From Chitinophagaceae bacterium (GTDB taxonomy: Bacteria; Bacteroidota; Bacteroidia; Chitinophagales; Chitinophagaceae): a stretch of 35,559 nucleotides of DNA. The DNA lies in the NCBI GenBank assembly GCA_024643645.1, contig JAHEMN010000020.1:1-35559 (forward strand), in the 5' to 3' direction. Under the pieces are notes generated by a model. The model had not been told where the DNA came from. It saw only the letters and a list, made by a program, of their open reading frames with translations, and did not search any database. The position numbers and the translations under genes were made by a program. Positions 1 to 10,212 of this stretch are shown in pieces (the first letter of the stretch is position 1; every line of letters begins with the position of its first letter).

Positions 1-309
1 CAAGGGCAATTCGAACACAATTTCATTAAACTGAGATATATACCCTCAACTTCAAACTATTTACCCTATAAAGAAACGGTGGATGCGAATTCTTTTTTAG
101 TAGGAGGTGGTTATTGTCAGGGTAGGCGACCGGGATCTAATACTTTTTATTATGTTGCTGTTTTATTTGATGTAATTAAAAATGAGAATTCTCCATACGT
201 TGAGGTTGCAATTGATCAGTCTACAGGCAGAAGAAGTATAAGAGCAGTACCCTTGATAAGAGCCGGACTAAATATTGGCTTGTTTGAAGGCAGAAACAGT
301 AGAAGGTAG
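1..309 (+). CDS. C-terminal fragment of a hypothetical protein, possibly outer-membrane associated (5' end outside window)
   Basis: Frame 1 is open from base 1 (QGQFEHNFIKLRYIPSTSNYLPYKETVDANSFLVGGGY...) to TAG at 307-309, so the listed start at 79 is probably not the true start. Alternating beta-rich C-terminus (VPLIRAGLNIGLF). Confidence 0.6.
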   Translation, partial: QGQFEHNFIKLRYIPSTSNYLPYKETVDANSFLVGGGYCQGRRPGSNTFYYVAVLFDVIKNENSPYVEVAIDQSTGRRSIRAVPLIRAGLNIGLFEGRNSRR

Positions 310-849
310 TTAGCTGATATATTTTACTAATTCATTGGGATCATCAATTATGGTGATCCTTTTTATTGCTTCTTCATAAAGAAAATTTTCTTTTTCCATC
401 ATTTTTATATGTTCGATCAGGTGATCATAAAATCCACCTGAGTTGAGAATAAATATTTCTTTATCATGAATTGTTAACTGATTCCAGGTAACGATCTCAA
501 ATAATTCATCCAAAGTGCCAAAACCACCGGGAATGATCAGCGCTGCATCACATAAGCTATAAATGATCCTTTTCCGCTCATGCATATCATCACTGATGGT
601 AAGTTCTGTAATACCTCTGTGTTGTACTTCCCATTCCAATAGTATTTTGGGAATTACTCCTTTTACTTCACCACCAAATTTCATCACACTGTCAGCAATA
701 ATTCCCATTAAACCGGCGCTGCCACCACCATAGATCAGTTTCACTTTGTGTAAAGCAAGTAGTTCGCCTAGCTTTTCAGCATGTTCTGCAAACAATAAAT
801 TGTTCCCGGTTTTGGACCCACAAAAGACAGCAAGTGATTGTATATTCAT
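310..849 (-). CDS. LOG-family / TIGR00730 Rossmann-fold protein (cytokinin riboside 5'-monophosphate phosphoribohydrolase-like)
   Basis: PGGFGTLDELFE motif, VYGGGSAGLMG-like glycine-rich motif (LIYGGGSAGLMGIIAD), ~180 aa. Confidence 0.9.
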   Translation of the reverse strand: MNIQSLAVFCGSKTGNNLLFAEHAEKLGELLALHKVKLIYGGGSAGLMGIIADSVMKFGGEVKGVIPKILLEWEVQHRGITELTISDDMHERKRIIYSLCDAALIIPGGFGTLDELFEIVTWNQLTIHDKEIFILNSGGFYDHLIEHIKMMEKENFLYEEAIKRITIIDDPNELVKYIS

Positions 850-966
850 AGTTCGTGTAAATTACTGCAAAGGGATAATAAAATTCTTTATCTTCAAAAA
901 TTCTTATCAGCAATTATTGTAACTGTAATATTTAATTAGAATTTAATAACAGAAAAAAAAGAAGAT

Positions 967-2496
967 ATGTCGCCACAAGTATTATTCATGTTTGTTCTTG
1001 GCTATTTTGCTTTATTGTTAGGTGTTGCATGGTTTACATCCCGGAATTCAAATAATGATTCTTTTTTTATCGGGAATCGGAATAGTAACTGGATGTTGGT
1101 GGCTTTCGGAATGATAGGCACTTCTCTATCAGGTGTTACGTTTGTTAGTGTTCCGGGTACTGTTGGCGATTTTACCGGCGATGTATTTAAAGGTTTTGGA
1201 TATTTTCAGGTTGTTATTGGGTATTTCCTGGGTTATATAGTCATTGCATTTGTTTTACTCCCTTTGTACTATAAGTTAAAGCTGACATCTATTTATAATT
1301 ATCTGGAACACAGGTTCGGTTTTTTCTCTTACAAAACAGGATCACTTTTCTTCATCCTATCCAGAACGATAGGTGCTACGGCCCGGCTATACCTGGTAAT
1401 AAATGTGTTACAGATATTTATTCTTGACAGGATGGGAGTGTCGTTTACAGTTACAACTTCTATTATTCTTTTGATGATACTATTATACACTTTTGAAGGA
1501 GGTGTAAAAACTATCGTATATACAGATACCCTGCAAACTTCTTTTATGCTGTTGGGGCTAATAGTTTGTGTAGTTTATATTCTCACCCACCTCAACTTGA
1601 ATGTAAGTACTGCGTTGGATACATTAAGTATAAAAGGTTATACGGATATTTTTAATATGGATCCGGGTAGCAGAGGATTCTTTGTCAAACAAATAATTGG
1701 GGGTGCTTTTATTGCAATTGCCATGACAGGGCTTGATCAGGAAATGATGCAGAAAAATATCAGTGTAAAAAATCTGAAAGATTCGCAAAAGAATATGATG
1801 ACATTCAGTAGTGTAATTGTAATAGTGAATTTCTTATTTCTTTTATTAGGCGGATTATTGTATTTATATATCCTCCAGAATGGTGGTGCATATGATGGAA
1901 AGCAATTGTTATTGAACGGTACAAATGTGATCGGTGATGATCTTTTCCCTACTGTTGCATTGCAATTTCTTCCACAAGCAATCAGTATCATTTTTATTAT
2001 CGGATTGATCTCAGCACTTTTCCCAAGTGCTGATGGTGCTTTAACAGCTCTTACATCATCTTTTTGTATCGATCAGCTTGGATTGAAAAGAAGGAATGAT
2101 TGGGATGAAAAGAAGAAAAAAAGGATCAGACTTATCGTACACTTTTCTTTTACGATCATATTTTTCATCTGTATTTTAGTTTTTAAATTGATCAATAATA
2201 AGTCGATCATCTATGTAATACTTGATCTTGCAGGTTATACCTATGGTCCTTTGTTGGGATTATTTGCATTTGGTATTCTTTCAAAAAGATACATCAAAGA
2301 TGGAATCATTGTAACAGTAATTTGTTTGCTTGCACCGGTATTAACTTATATTCTGAGTAAGAACTCAGCATATTTATTGGGTGGATACCAGGTAGGGATC
2401 GAGTTATTAATAATAAACGGACTACTTACATTCCTTGGGTTATGGCTTATTTCTAAAAAAGAATTGCCATCAAATACAGTTTTAAGAGCAGTATAA
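967..2496 (+). CDS. Sodium:solute symporter (SSS family)
   Basis: 509 aa, many hydrophobic TM helices; SSS-like N-terminus (DSFFIGNRNSNWMLVAFGMIGTSLSGVTFVSVPG). Confidence 0.9.
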   Translation: MSPQVLFMFVLGYFALLLGVAWFTSRNSNNDSFFIGNRNSNWMLVAFGMIGTSLSGVTFVSVPGTVGDFTGDVFKGFGYFQVVIGYFLGYIVIAFVLLPLYYKLKLTSIYNYLEHRFGFFSYKTGSLFFILSRTIGATARLYLVINVLQIFILDRMGVSFTVTTSIILLMILLYTFEGGVKTIVYTDTLQTSFMLLGLIVCVVYILTHLNLNVSTALDTLSIKGYTDIFNMDPGSRGFFVKQIIGGAFIAIAMTGLDQEMMQKNISVKNLKDSQKNMMTFSSVIVIVNFLFLLLGGLLYLYILQNGGAYDGKQLLLNGTNVIGDDLFPTVALQFLPQAISIIFIIGLISALFPSADGALTALTSSFCIDQLGLKRRNDWDEKKKKRIRLIVHFSFTIIFFICILVFKLINNKSIIYVILDLAGYTYGPLLGLFAFGILSKRYIKDGIIVTVICLLAPVLTYILSKNSAYLLGGYQVGIELLIINGLLTFLGLWLISKKELPSNTVLRAV

Positions 2497-2502
2497 GAAG
2501 TT

Positions 2503-2510
2503 TATCTTTG
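2503..2510 (+). promoter_or_regulatory. Candidate Bacteroidetes -7 element TATCTTTG upstream of the O-methyltransferase gene
   Basis: Exact match to the TAnnTTTG consensus 17 nt before the start codon; no convincing -33 TTG at the expected spacing. Confidence 0.35.
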
Positions 2511-2527
2511 CTTAAAATATTTCTGTT

Positions 2528-3169
2528 TTGGACCTGATTCATCCATTGGTGCATGCATATGCCGAAAAATTTTCATCTGGAGAGGATGCTTTAATAAAAG
2601 AGGTGAATGATTTTACCATGCAGAATCATTCTGAATCTGTAATGCTTAGTGGGCATTTGCAAGGAAAGGTGCTTGAAATGATAAGTTGTATGATCAGGCC
2701 AAGAAGGATATTGGAGATCGGAACTTTTACCGGCTACAGCGCATTATGTTTAGCAAAAGGGCTAACAGCTGAAGGTGAGTTACATACAATAGAGCTTCGT
2801 GAAAAAGATGCAATACAGGCAAGGTCTTTTTTCGATCGTTCAATATATGCTGATCAGATAATATCATATACAGGGGATGCCTTAAAAATCATTCCTGAAA
2901 TGAATGAAATATGGGATCTGGTTTTTATAGATGCAGATAAACCGGCGTATATAGAATATTTTAACCTCGTTTTACCCCGTATGCGGCAAAACGGGTTTAT
3001 TTTAGCAGATAATATTTTCTTTCATGGACAGGTTTTGGAAGAAAATGTAAAAGGCAAAAGTGCATTGGGAATAAAATCCTTTAATGAATTTATTAAAGGA
3101 AGGGATGATGTTGAAAAAGTAGTATTAACTATCCGTGACGGATTATACCTTATAAGAAAATTGAATTGA
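2528..3169 (+). CDS. Class I SAM-dependent O-methyltransferase
   Basis: ILEIGTFTGYSALCLA motif I, DLVFIDADKPAYIEYF motif, ADNIFFHG; typical O-methyltransferase family 3. Confidence 0.9.
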   Translation: MDLIHPLVHAYAEKFSSGEDALIKEVNDFTMQNHSESVMLSGHLQGKVLEMISCMIRPRRILEIGTFTGYSALCLAKGLTAEGELHTIELREKDAIQARSFFDRSIYADQIISYTGDALKIIPEMNEIWDLVFIDADKPAYIEYFNLVLPRMRQNGFILADNIFFHGQVLEENVKGKSALGIKSFNEFIKGRDDVEKVVLTIRDGLYLIRKLN

Positions 3170-4221
3170 ATACTTCTATGAATAGCGTAAAAGTGATTAT
3201 TGTTTTATTGTTTGCATTCGCTGCACACAATGTTCTTGCACAAAAGCAGGATAGAATAGTAGAATATATAAAACAGTATAAGGATATAGCAATAACAGAA
3301 ATGCAAAGGACCGGTGTTCCGGCTTCAATTACATTAGCTCAGGGTATTCATGAATCTGGCGCAGGGGCAAGTGACCTTGCACTTGCATCGAATAATCATT
3401 TTGGTATTAAGTGCAAATCAAATTGGACCGGTGAATCTGTCAGGCATGACGATGATGCGAAAGGTGAGTGTTTTAGAAAATATCCTTCTTCTGAAGATTC
3501 ATATAAGGATCATTCTGATTTTTTAAAAAAAGGGCAGCGTTATACTTTTTTATTTTCATTGGAGGCAACTGATTATAAAGGTTGGGCTTATGGTTTAAAA
3601 AAAGCCGGCTATGCTACTAACCCAAAATATCCCCAGGTATTGATCAAACTGGTAGAAGATTATGAATTGCAGGATTATACATTGATAGCAATGGGAAATA
3701 AACAAGTATCAGAAATAATAGATGTTGCTGATGTAAATTCATTAGATCAACAATCAGAAAATAAACAAATTGATGAACAGGTAGTTGCTGAACAGGTAAT
3801 AACAAAACCTGTTTATCCGGAAGGAGAATTTAAGATCAATGAAACAAAGGTTGTGCATGTAAAACAAGGCACTTCATACTTGTCAATTGCTAATAAATAT
3901 AATATCGATCTGGCAAGGCTCTTTGATTTTAATGACATGACTCCATTGATAGAAACTGAAAAAGATCAACTGGTTTATATTCAGCGAAAAAGAAAAACCG
4001 GAACGGATGATTTTCATATTGTGCAACCCGGACAAACACTGCATGATATTGCTCAGTTACAGGCTATCCGGTTGGAAAGTTTACAGGAATTAAATTGGTT
4101 AAAGAAAAATGAAGTGCCTGCAATAGGAGAGAAGTTGAGTTTAAAGTCGAAATCTACCGTAATGCCAAAACTGGCATTAAAAGAAAACAATTCAATACTT
4201 TCTGCCAGTACAATAAAATAA
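3166..4221 (+). CDS. Secreted glucosaminidase-domain protein with LysM repeats (start more likely ATG at 3178)
   Basis: Signal peptide (VIIVLLFAFAAHNVLAQ), glucosaminidase signature (GVPASITLAQGIHESGAGASDLALASNNHFGIKCK), two LysM-like segments (VVHVKQGTSYLSIANKYNID..., FHIVQPGQTLHDIAQLQAI...). Confidence 0.9.
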   Translation: MNTSMNSVKVIIVLLFAFAAHNVLAQKQDRIVEYIKQYKDIAITEMQRTGVPASITLAQGIHESGAGASDLALASNNHFGIKCKSNWTGESVRHDDDAKGECFRKYPSSEDSYKDHSDFLKKGQRYTFLFSLEATDYKGWAYGLKKAGYATNPKYPQVLIKLVEDYELQDYTLIAMGNKQVSEIIDVADVNSLDQQSENKQIDEQVVAEQVITKPVYPEGEFKINETKVVHVKQGTSYLSIANKYNIDLARLFDFNDMTPLIETEKDQLVYIQRKRKTGTDDFHIVQPGQTLHDIAQLQAIRLESLQELNWLKKNEVPAIGEKLSLKSKSTVMPKLALKENNSILSASTIK

Positions 4222-4242
4222 TTAACAACAGATAAATCTGCT

Positions 4243-4776
4243 ATGGCTTTAATTAATGTACACGATAAATCTTTTGATATTTATCTTTCTGAAGAAAAAA
4301 TTCAGCGTAGAATAAAAGAAATAGCAAATGATATCAATAAAGATTACAAAGGAAAAAGACCATTGTTTATTGCGATACTGAATGGAGCATTTATGTTTGC
4401 TTCAGATCTTTTTAAAAGCCTGGATATTGAAGCTGAATTATGTTTTATCAAATTGGCATCCTATAAAGGAATGAAGTCGACCGGTAATGTAATTACTTCT
4501 ATTGGGTTGGAAGTTGATCTTTATGATAAGGAAGTTATTATAGTAGAAGATATTGTTGATACGGGTAAAACATTGCATAATTTTTTACCCAAATTGATTC
4601 ATCAGCAACCCAAATCTTTAAAAATAGCCACACTGCTATATAAATCAGACGCCATAGCATTCCCATTACACCTTGATTATGTAGGGTTTGACATTCCAGA
4701 TAAGTTTGTTGTTGGATATGGGCTTGATTATGATGGATTAGGACGTAATCTTAAGGAAATTTACCAGGTAGTTTAA
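4243..4776 (+). CDS. hpt: Hypoxanthine phosphoribosyltransferase
   Basis: PRPP-binding motif VIIVEDIVDTGKTL and FIAILNGAFMFASDL; 177 aa. Confidence 0.92.
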   Translation: MALINVHDKSFDIYLSEEKIQRRIKEIANDINKDYKGKRPLFIAILNGAFMFASDLFKSLDIEAELCFIKLASYKGMKSTGNVITSIGLEVDLYDKEVIIVEDIVDTGKTLHNFLPKLIHQQPKSLKIATLLYKSDAIAFPLHLDYVGFDIPDKFVVGYGLDYDGLGRNLKEIYQVV

Positions 4777-4800
4777 TTTTAAGGAGCTCTGGTAGTTTTT

Positions 4801-6600
4801 TTGTATTTTTTCAGTCAAAATATCTGTTTGAAAACCGCTTGTCATACAGTATTATTCGTGTTACTTCAATTTTCCCTATGCGCCCAGCAATATTATGTTC
4901 GGGGTGAAGTAAAAGATGAAGCAGGTAATGTATTGCAAAATGTTACCATTCTCCAGCATAAAACAGGTTATATCTTTCGTAGCGGATTTTCCGGAACTTT
5001 TGGAATAGTGGCTAATCAACAGATAGATACGTTTAGCTTTTCTATGCAAGGCTATTTAACAGAAAAGGTTTTGGTAGATGCTGATAAATATGTGCGGGTA
5101 AAGATGAAATTATTGCCTGCCAGTGTTATAAATTCCCGCAGGGATAAATTATCCTCTTACACAAAAAACCTGGTAAACGAAGATCTGAGGTCCTGGTATA
5201 ATGGTGATGAGACGTATGCAAGTTTGCTTGAAAATCATTTTATTGAAACGAAACGATTTTCAAATACGGGCATGTCGCTTAATGTTGACAGGGCATCTTA
5301 CAGTAATATAAGAAGGTTTATTACACTTAATTCATTAGTGCCGCCGGATGCAGTTCGTATTGAGGAAATGCTCAATTACTTTAACCTTAGCTATCATCCA
5401 CCGGATGATTCAGATCTGTTTAAAATAAAGACCACACTCAGTTCCTGCCCATGGAATCCTGAAAACCAGTTGTTTTATATAAACTTTTCTTCGAAAAAAT
5501 TAGATCTTGATTCATTGCCTCCAAGTAACCTTGTTTTTTTGATTGATGTCTCTGGATCAATGGATATGCCCAATCGGTTACCATTATTGAAATCTGCCTT
5601 CAGACTGCTGGTCAATAATTTGAGAGATAAGGACTCAGTCGCTATTGTTGCTTACGGAGGTGTTACCGGAGTAATGCTCAATACAATAAGTGGAGGTGAA
5701 AAAGAAAAGATACTTAAAGCTATTGATGAATTAGTGGCGGGAGGAAATACACCGGGGGAATCAGGGGTAAAACTGGCTTATAGTGTGGCAAGAAATCATT
5801 TCATCAAAAATGGTAATAACAGGGTGATACTTGCTACTGATGGCGATTTTAATGTGGGAATGAAAACAGAAGAAGAATTGGATGACCTGATCTCTTTACA
5901 ACGGGAATCGGGTGTTTATCTAACCTGCCTTGGCGTTGGTATGGGAAATTATAAAGATTCAAAAATTCAGACGCTGGCGAAAAAGGGTAATGGTAATTTT
6001 GCTTATCTCGACAATTTCAAGGAAGCAGAGAAAGTTTTATTAAAAGAATTTACGCAAACATTATATGCGGTTGCAGATGATGTTTATATGAATGTTGATT
6101 TTAATCTGGAATATGTAAAAGAATACCGGCTGATCGGGTTTGATAATAAAGTCGGTGCATTAAGAGATTCTTTATCAATAATCGAAGGTGGTGAAATTGG
6201 TTCTGGTCATTCCATGTTGGCTTTATTTGAAATTGTTCCAACTGAAATTAATAAAGGTGCTATCAAGGATAGTTTTACTATTGGAAAACTTGCTGAGATA
6301 AATTTGCAATATAAGTTACCGGGAAATGCTAAAATATTAGATAAGAAATATTCCTGTAATTTTCAATATATGCCATTTGGAAATCTTGATAAGTCTTATC
6401 ATTTTTCAGCAGCTGTAGCAATGTTTGGTTCTTTACTCCGTACATCACCATTTGTAAAAGATATCGGATGGAATGAAGTTCTAACTTTAGCTCAATCATC
6501 ATGCGGAGCTGATGATCTGTTGCAAAAAGAGTTTATAACATTAGTGCAGCAAGCAAAAACATTATATAACAAGGTCAAAAAGAAAAGAGGAGGTTGGTAA
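4801..6600 (+). CDS. YfbK-like von Willebrand factor A domain protein with N-terminal carboxypeptidase-regulatory-like domain
   Basis: MIDAS motif (FLIDVSGSMD), YfbK N-terminal region (SYSNIRRFITLNSLVPPDAVRIEEMLNYFNLSY), N-terminal VRGEVKDEAGNVLQNVTI... beta domain. TTG start is uncertain. Confidence 0.85.
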   Translation: MYFFSQNICLKTACHTVLFVLLQFSLCAQQYYVRGEVKDEAGNVLQNVTILQHKTGYIFRSGFSGTFGIVANQQIDTFSFSMQGYLTEKVLVDADKYVRVKMKLLPASVINSRRDKLSSYTKNLVNEDLRSWYNGDETYASLLENHFIETKRFSNTGMSLNVDRASYSNIRRFITLNSLVPPDAVRIEEMLNYFNLSYHPPDDSDLFKIKTTLSSCPWNPENQLFYINFSSKKLDLDSLPPSNLVFLIDVSGSMDMPNRLPLLKSAFRLLVNNLRDKDSVAIVAYGGVTGVMLNTISGGEKEKILKAIDELVAGGNTPGESGVKLAYSVARNHFIKNGNNRVILATDGDFNVGMKTEEELDDLISLQRESGVYLTCLGVGMGNYKDSKIQTLAKKGNGNFAYLDNFKEAEKVLLKEFTQTLYAVADDVYMNVDFNLEYVKEYRLIGFDNKVGALRDSLSIIEGGEIGSGHSMLALFEIVPTEINKGAIKDSFTIGKLAEINLQYKLPGNAKILDKKYSCNFQYMPFGNLDKSYHFSAAVAMFGSLLRTSPFVKDIGWNEVLTLAQSSCGADDLLQKEFITLVQQAKTLYNKVKKKRGGW

Positions 6601-6614
6601 CTCTTCTTAATGGT

Positions 6615-7781
6615 TTACGAAAACATCTCCTTGATCTTATCAAAGAAATTCTTTTCACTCTTATCAGGATGCGGCTTGAAATTAGGTGACTGACTTAATT
6701 TTTCAAGCACTGCTTTTTCATCACTACTAATATTTTGTGGTGTCCAGATACTAACTTGTATCAATTGATCACCTTTATTATAAGCATTTACTGCAGGGAA
6801 TCCTTTTCCTTTTAAACGGAAAATTTTTCCGCCTTGTGTGCCAGCCGGAATTTTAATTTTTGCTCTTCCATCAATTGTAGGTACTTCCACTTGTGTTCCA
6901 AATACTGCATCAGTAAAAGAAAGATGTAATTCATAGGCAACATTCAAACCTTCACGGTGCAATTCCTTATGTGGTTCTTCTTCTATAAGAATGATCAGGT
7001 CACCCGGCATACCTCCTCTTTCACCTGCATTTCCTTTTCCGCTTACATTCATCTGCATACCTTCCTGTACTCCGGCAGGTATATCAATGCTCACAGTTTC
7101 TTCTCCATAAACTCTGCCTTCCCCTTTACAACTGGTACATTTTGCAGTAATGGATGTTCCTTCTCCATTACAGGTAGGGCAAGTGGTAACAGTTTGCATT
7201 TGTCCCAGGAAAGTATTTTGAACTCTTCTTACTTGACCGCTTCCACCACATGTACCACAGGTCTGCACACTTCCTTTATCTTTTGCACCACTGCCACTGC
7301 AGGTAGTACAGGCTACATGTTTCTTTACTTTTATATTTTTAGTTACACCTTTTGCAATTTCTTCATAAGTCAATTTTAGCTTTACCCGAAGATTACTTCC
7401 TCTCACACCTCTACTTCTTTGTTGGCCACGGCCGCCACCTCTTTGCCCACCTCCAAAAAAGCTTCCAAAAAGATCGTCACCAAAAATATCTCCAAACTGG
7501 CTGAAGATATCATCCATATTCATTCCGCCACCGCCAAATCCACCACGACCATTACCACTAACACCGGCATGGCCATAGCGGTCATATTGTGCTTTTTTAT
7601 CTGCATCACTCAAAACTTCATAAGCTTCTGCTGCTTCTTTAAACTTTTCTTCGGCTGTTTTATCTCCGGGATTTCTGTCAGGATGATGTTGCATAGCTAC
7701 CTTGCGGTATGCTTTTTTTATTTCCTCAACTGACGCAGATTTTCCAACACCCAATACTTCGTAGTAATCTCTTTTAGACAT
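6615..7781 (-). CDS. dnaJ: Molecular chaperone DnaJ
   Basis: J domain with HPD ([11 protein letters not shown]), G/F-rich region, four CxxCxGxG zinc repeats, C-terminal domain. Confidence 0.98.
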   Translation of the reverse strand: MSKRDYYEVLGVGKSASVEEIKKAYRKVAMQHHPDRNPGDKTAEEKFKEAAEAYEVLSDADKKAQYDRYGHAGVSGNGRGGFGGGGMNMDDIFSQFGDIFGDDLFGSFFGGGQRGGGRGQQRSRGVRGSNLRVKLKLTYEEIAKGVTKNIKVKKHVACTTCSGSGAKDKGSVQTCGTCGGSGQVRRVQNTFLGQMQTVTTCPTCNGEGTSITAKCTSCKGEGRVYGEETVSIDIPAGVQEGMQMNVSGKGNAGERGGMPGDLIILIEEEPHKELHREGLNVAYELHLSFTDAVFGTQVEVPTIDGRAKIKIPAGTQGGKIFRLKGKGFPAVNAYNKGDQLIQVSIWTPQNISSDEKAVLEKLSQSPNFKPHPDKSEKNFFDKIKEMFS

Positions 7782-7789
7782 AATTCTTA

Positions 7790-8359
7790 TTATTTTCCAA
7801 CCACAACTTTTGCGTGACGGATGATCTTATCATTCATATAATAGCCCTTCATTATCTCATCCACAACCTTTCCTTTCAGATCTTCTGTTGGAGCTGGAAT
7901 TTCAGTAACGGCTTCATGCAGATCAGGATTAAATTCTTCATTGATTGTAACCATTGGTTTTACACCTCTTGCCTGTAGCTTATTTCGAAGTTTATTAAAA
8001 ACCAACAATACTCCTTCTTTTATGTTTTCAGCATCATCGCTGGCTTCAATTTGCTTTTGAGCCCGGTCACAATCGTCGAGTACATCCAACATTTCTGTTA
8101 TCACATCTTTTCCTGCCGTTTGTATTAGCTCAATTCTTTCTTTTGCTGTCCGACGTTTATAATTATCAAACTCAGCCACTTTTCTAATAAATTTATCTTT
8201 CTCTTCTGCCAGTTCACCTTTCAGTTTTTCCAATTCAGATTCTTCTGCAACAGGTTCATTAAGATGTGTGGTACCTCTTTGATTTTCATCAGTATTAATA
8301 TCAAACCCATTAGTATTATCCATATTCATTTCCTGATCTTTCATGTCTTTTTCTGCCAT
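7790..8359 (-). CDS. grpE: Nucleotide exchange factor GrpE
   Basis: [14 protein letters not shown]...GVKPM...FNPDLHEAV signature; 8 nt upstream of dnaJ, likely operon. Confidence 0.96.
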   Translation of the reverse strand: MAEKDMKDQEMNMDNTNGFDINTDENQRGTTHLNEPVAEESELEKLKGELAEEKDKFIRKVAEFDNYKRRTAKERIELIQTAGKDVITEMLDVLDDCDRAQKQIEASDDAENIKEGVLLVFNKLRNKLQARGVKPMVTINEEFNPDLHEAVTEIPAPTEDLKGKVVDEIMKGYYMNDKIIRHAKVVVGK

Positions 8360-8377
8360 TTTTTATAAAATTGAGTG

Positions 8378-8407
8378 CAAAGGTAAGCTTGTCAAGAATA
8401 TTGCCAA
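8378..8407 (-). promoter_or_regulatory. Candidate grpE-dnaJ promoter (TTG-N19-TACCTTTG)
   Basis: On the minus strand TTG (8407-8405), 19-nt spacer, TACCTTTG (8385-8378), matching the Bacteroidetes -33/-7 pattern, about 20 nt upstream of the grpE start codon. Confidence 0.5.
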
Positions 8408-8558
8408 TAGTGGATATGGGACAAATTGACCTTAAAATGCCATTTATCCGGTCTTTTTGGTGACAACATTTACCAAATAAGAGGAAATCAGCCTTTTAGC
8501 TTCCTTTATTTTCGAAGCTCATTGCTTAAAATCTCATCCTGTATCTTGCAGTACAATT

Positions 8559-9734
8559 ATGAATAAAGTATACTTAAAAAGAAAAATTACTCCCAGGGTT
8601 GTTAATGGACATCCATGGATCTTTAATAATGAAGTTGAAAAAGTAGAAGGGGTGGATGTGTTGGGCGGAGAAATAGTAGAAGTGTTGACGCATGATAAGA
8701 AATTTGTTGGCAAAGGATATATAAACCCAAAGTCGCAGATACTGGTTCGATTACTTACCAGAAATAAATCTGATGAGATCAATGAACAATATTTTTATTC
8801 AGCAATAAAGAAATGTTGGGAGTACAGGCAACAGATCGGCTATAAAGAAAATTGCAGATTGGTTTTTGGCGAAGCAGATTCGTTGCCGCAGTTGATCATT
8901 GATAAGTTCAATGATTATTTTGTTATTCAGACGCTTGCACTAGGGATGGATAAATGGAAACCAGCAATTGCAGATGCATTGAATAAAATATTTTCACCAA
9001 AAGGTATTTACGAAAGAAATGATGTTCCTGTTAGGGAGCTGGAGGGTTTACCTCAACAGAAAGGATTTTTATCTGCTCCATTTGATACCAATATCATTAT
9101 CAATGAAAATGGATTTCAGTTTCATGTTGATATTGAAAATGGACAGAAGACAGGTTATTTCTTAGATCAGCAGGATAATAGAAAAGCCATTCAGCATATT
9201 GTAAAAGGTGCCGATGTATTAGGTGCCTTTACCTATACAGGAACATTTGAAATTCATGCAGCAAAATATGGAGCCAAATCTGTTTTAGGACTTGATATTT
9301 CAGCCAATGCTGTAGAGCAGGCAAATAAAAATGCTGTATTGAATAATGTACAGGATATCTGTCGTTTTGAAACAGCGAATGCTTTTGATGTATTAAAGCA
9401 ATGGAGTAAAGAAGGAAAGCAATATGATGTTGTAATGTTGGATCCTCCTGCATTTACAAAAAGCAGAGAAACTATTCAGAAAGCAATTACAGGATATAAG
9501 GAAATCAATCTCCGGGGAATGAAGCTGGTGAAACCGGGTGGTTTTTTAGTTACATCATCATGCACCAATCTTGTAAATGAAGAGCTTTTTTTGCAGATCA
9601 TTGATATGGCAGCTAAAGATGCAAGAAGAAAACTACGACAAGTTATATTTCAAAAACAATCGGGTGATCATCCAATAATCAGAGGGTTGGATAATACGCA
9701 TTATCTTAAATTCCTGATTGTACAGGTGCAATAA
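8559..9734 (+). CDS. Class I SAM-dependent rRNA (cytosine-C5) methyltransferase, RlmI-like with PUA domain
   Basis: PUA-like N-terminus (GHPWIFNNEVEKVEG), NGQKTGYFLDQQDNR, VMLDPPAFTKSRE motif. Confidence 0.92.
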   Translation: MNKVYLKRKITPRVVNGHPWIFNNEVEKVEGVDVLGGEIVEVLTHDKKFVGKGYINPKSQILVRLLTRNKSDEINEQYFYSAIKKCWEYRQQIGYKENCRLVFGEADSLPQLIIDKFNDYFVIQTLALGMDKWKPAIADALNKIFSPKGIYERNDVPVRELEGLPQQKGFLSAPFDTNIIINENGFQFHVDIENGQKTGYFLDQQDNRKAIQHIVKGADVLGAFTYTGTFEIHAAKYGAKSVLGLDISANAVEQANKNAVLNNVQDICRFETANAFDVLKQWSKEGKQYDVVMLDPPAFTKSRETIQKAITGYKEINLRGMKLVKPGGFLVTSSCTNLVNEELFLQIIDMAAKDARRKLRQVIFQKQSGDHPIIRGLDNTHYLKFLIVQVQ

Positions 9735-9752
9735 AAAAATTGAAAAAAGAAA

Positions 9753-10100
9753 TTATCGGGAAACCTGAAACTTGCCTGATTCAATGATCTTACCACTTGA
9801 AATTTCCACCAGGTGATAGATGTAAAGGCCACGATTAAAATCGTTTAATTGAACTGTAAGTTTTTGTGGGAGATTTAAACTTTCATACATTTTCTTTCCT
9901 AGGAAACTGTATATCTGAATGATATGTGTTTTTTCATATCCTTTCGGAACATCAAATGTTACATATGCAGTTGCTGGATTAGGATATAATTTTACAATCC
10001 TATCAGCAATCTCAGATGTTGGGTTATTTCTAAGAGATTGTGCCTGTGATTGTATGGTAATCAACAGCATAAAGGATAATATGGTTAAGATCCGTCTCAA
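9753..10100 (-). CDS. Small secreted protein consisting mostly of a T9SS type A sorting domain
   Basis: Signal peptide (MRRILTILSFMLLITIQSQAQ) then VKLYPNPATAYVTFDVP...IQIYSFLGKKMYESLNL...LNDFNRGLYIYHLVEISSGKIIESGKFQV; 115 aa in total. Confidence 0.85.
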   Translation of the reverse strand: MRRILTILSFMLLITIQSQAQSLRNNPTSEIADRIVKLYPNPATAYVTFDVPKGYEKTHIIQIYSFLGKKMYESLNLPQKLTVQLNDFNRGLYIYHLVEISSGKIIESGKFQVSR

Positions 10101-10212
10101 CGTAACAAATTTACTTTTATTATTCGAAAAATAGGCCGAAATTTTAATATACGCAACGTAAAACTACGATGTATATATAAGTGGCTGAAATTCAACACAA
10201 TAAATTCAAAAA

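Noticed and set aside
1737-1991. Minus-strand 84-aa ORF within the symporter gene
   Set aside because: Antisense to a well-supported transporter; composition looks like complement artefact.
6957-7733. Plus-strand ORFs of 140 and 104 aa inside dnaJ
   Set aside because: Antisense to the clear dnaJ frame; low-complexity compositions (Ser/Thr/Phe-rich) expected from the complement of Gly/Cys-rich codons.
9735-9752. CAAT-AAAAAA-ATTG mini-inverted repeat between two convergent genes
   Set aside because: Only 4 bp of A/T-rich stem; too weak to call a terminator.
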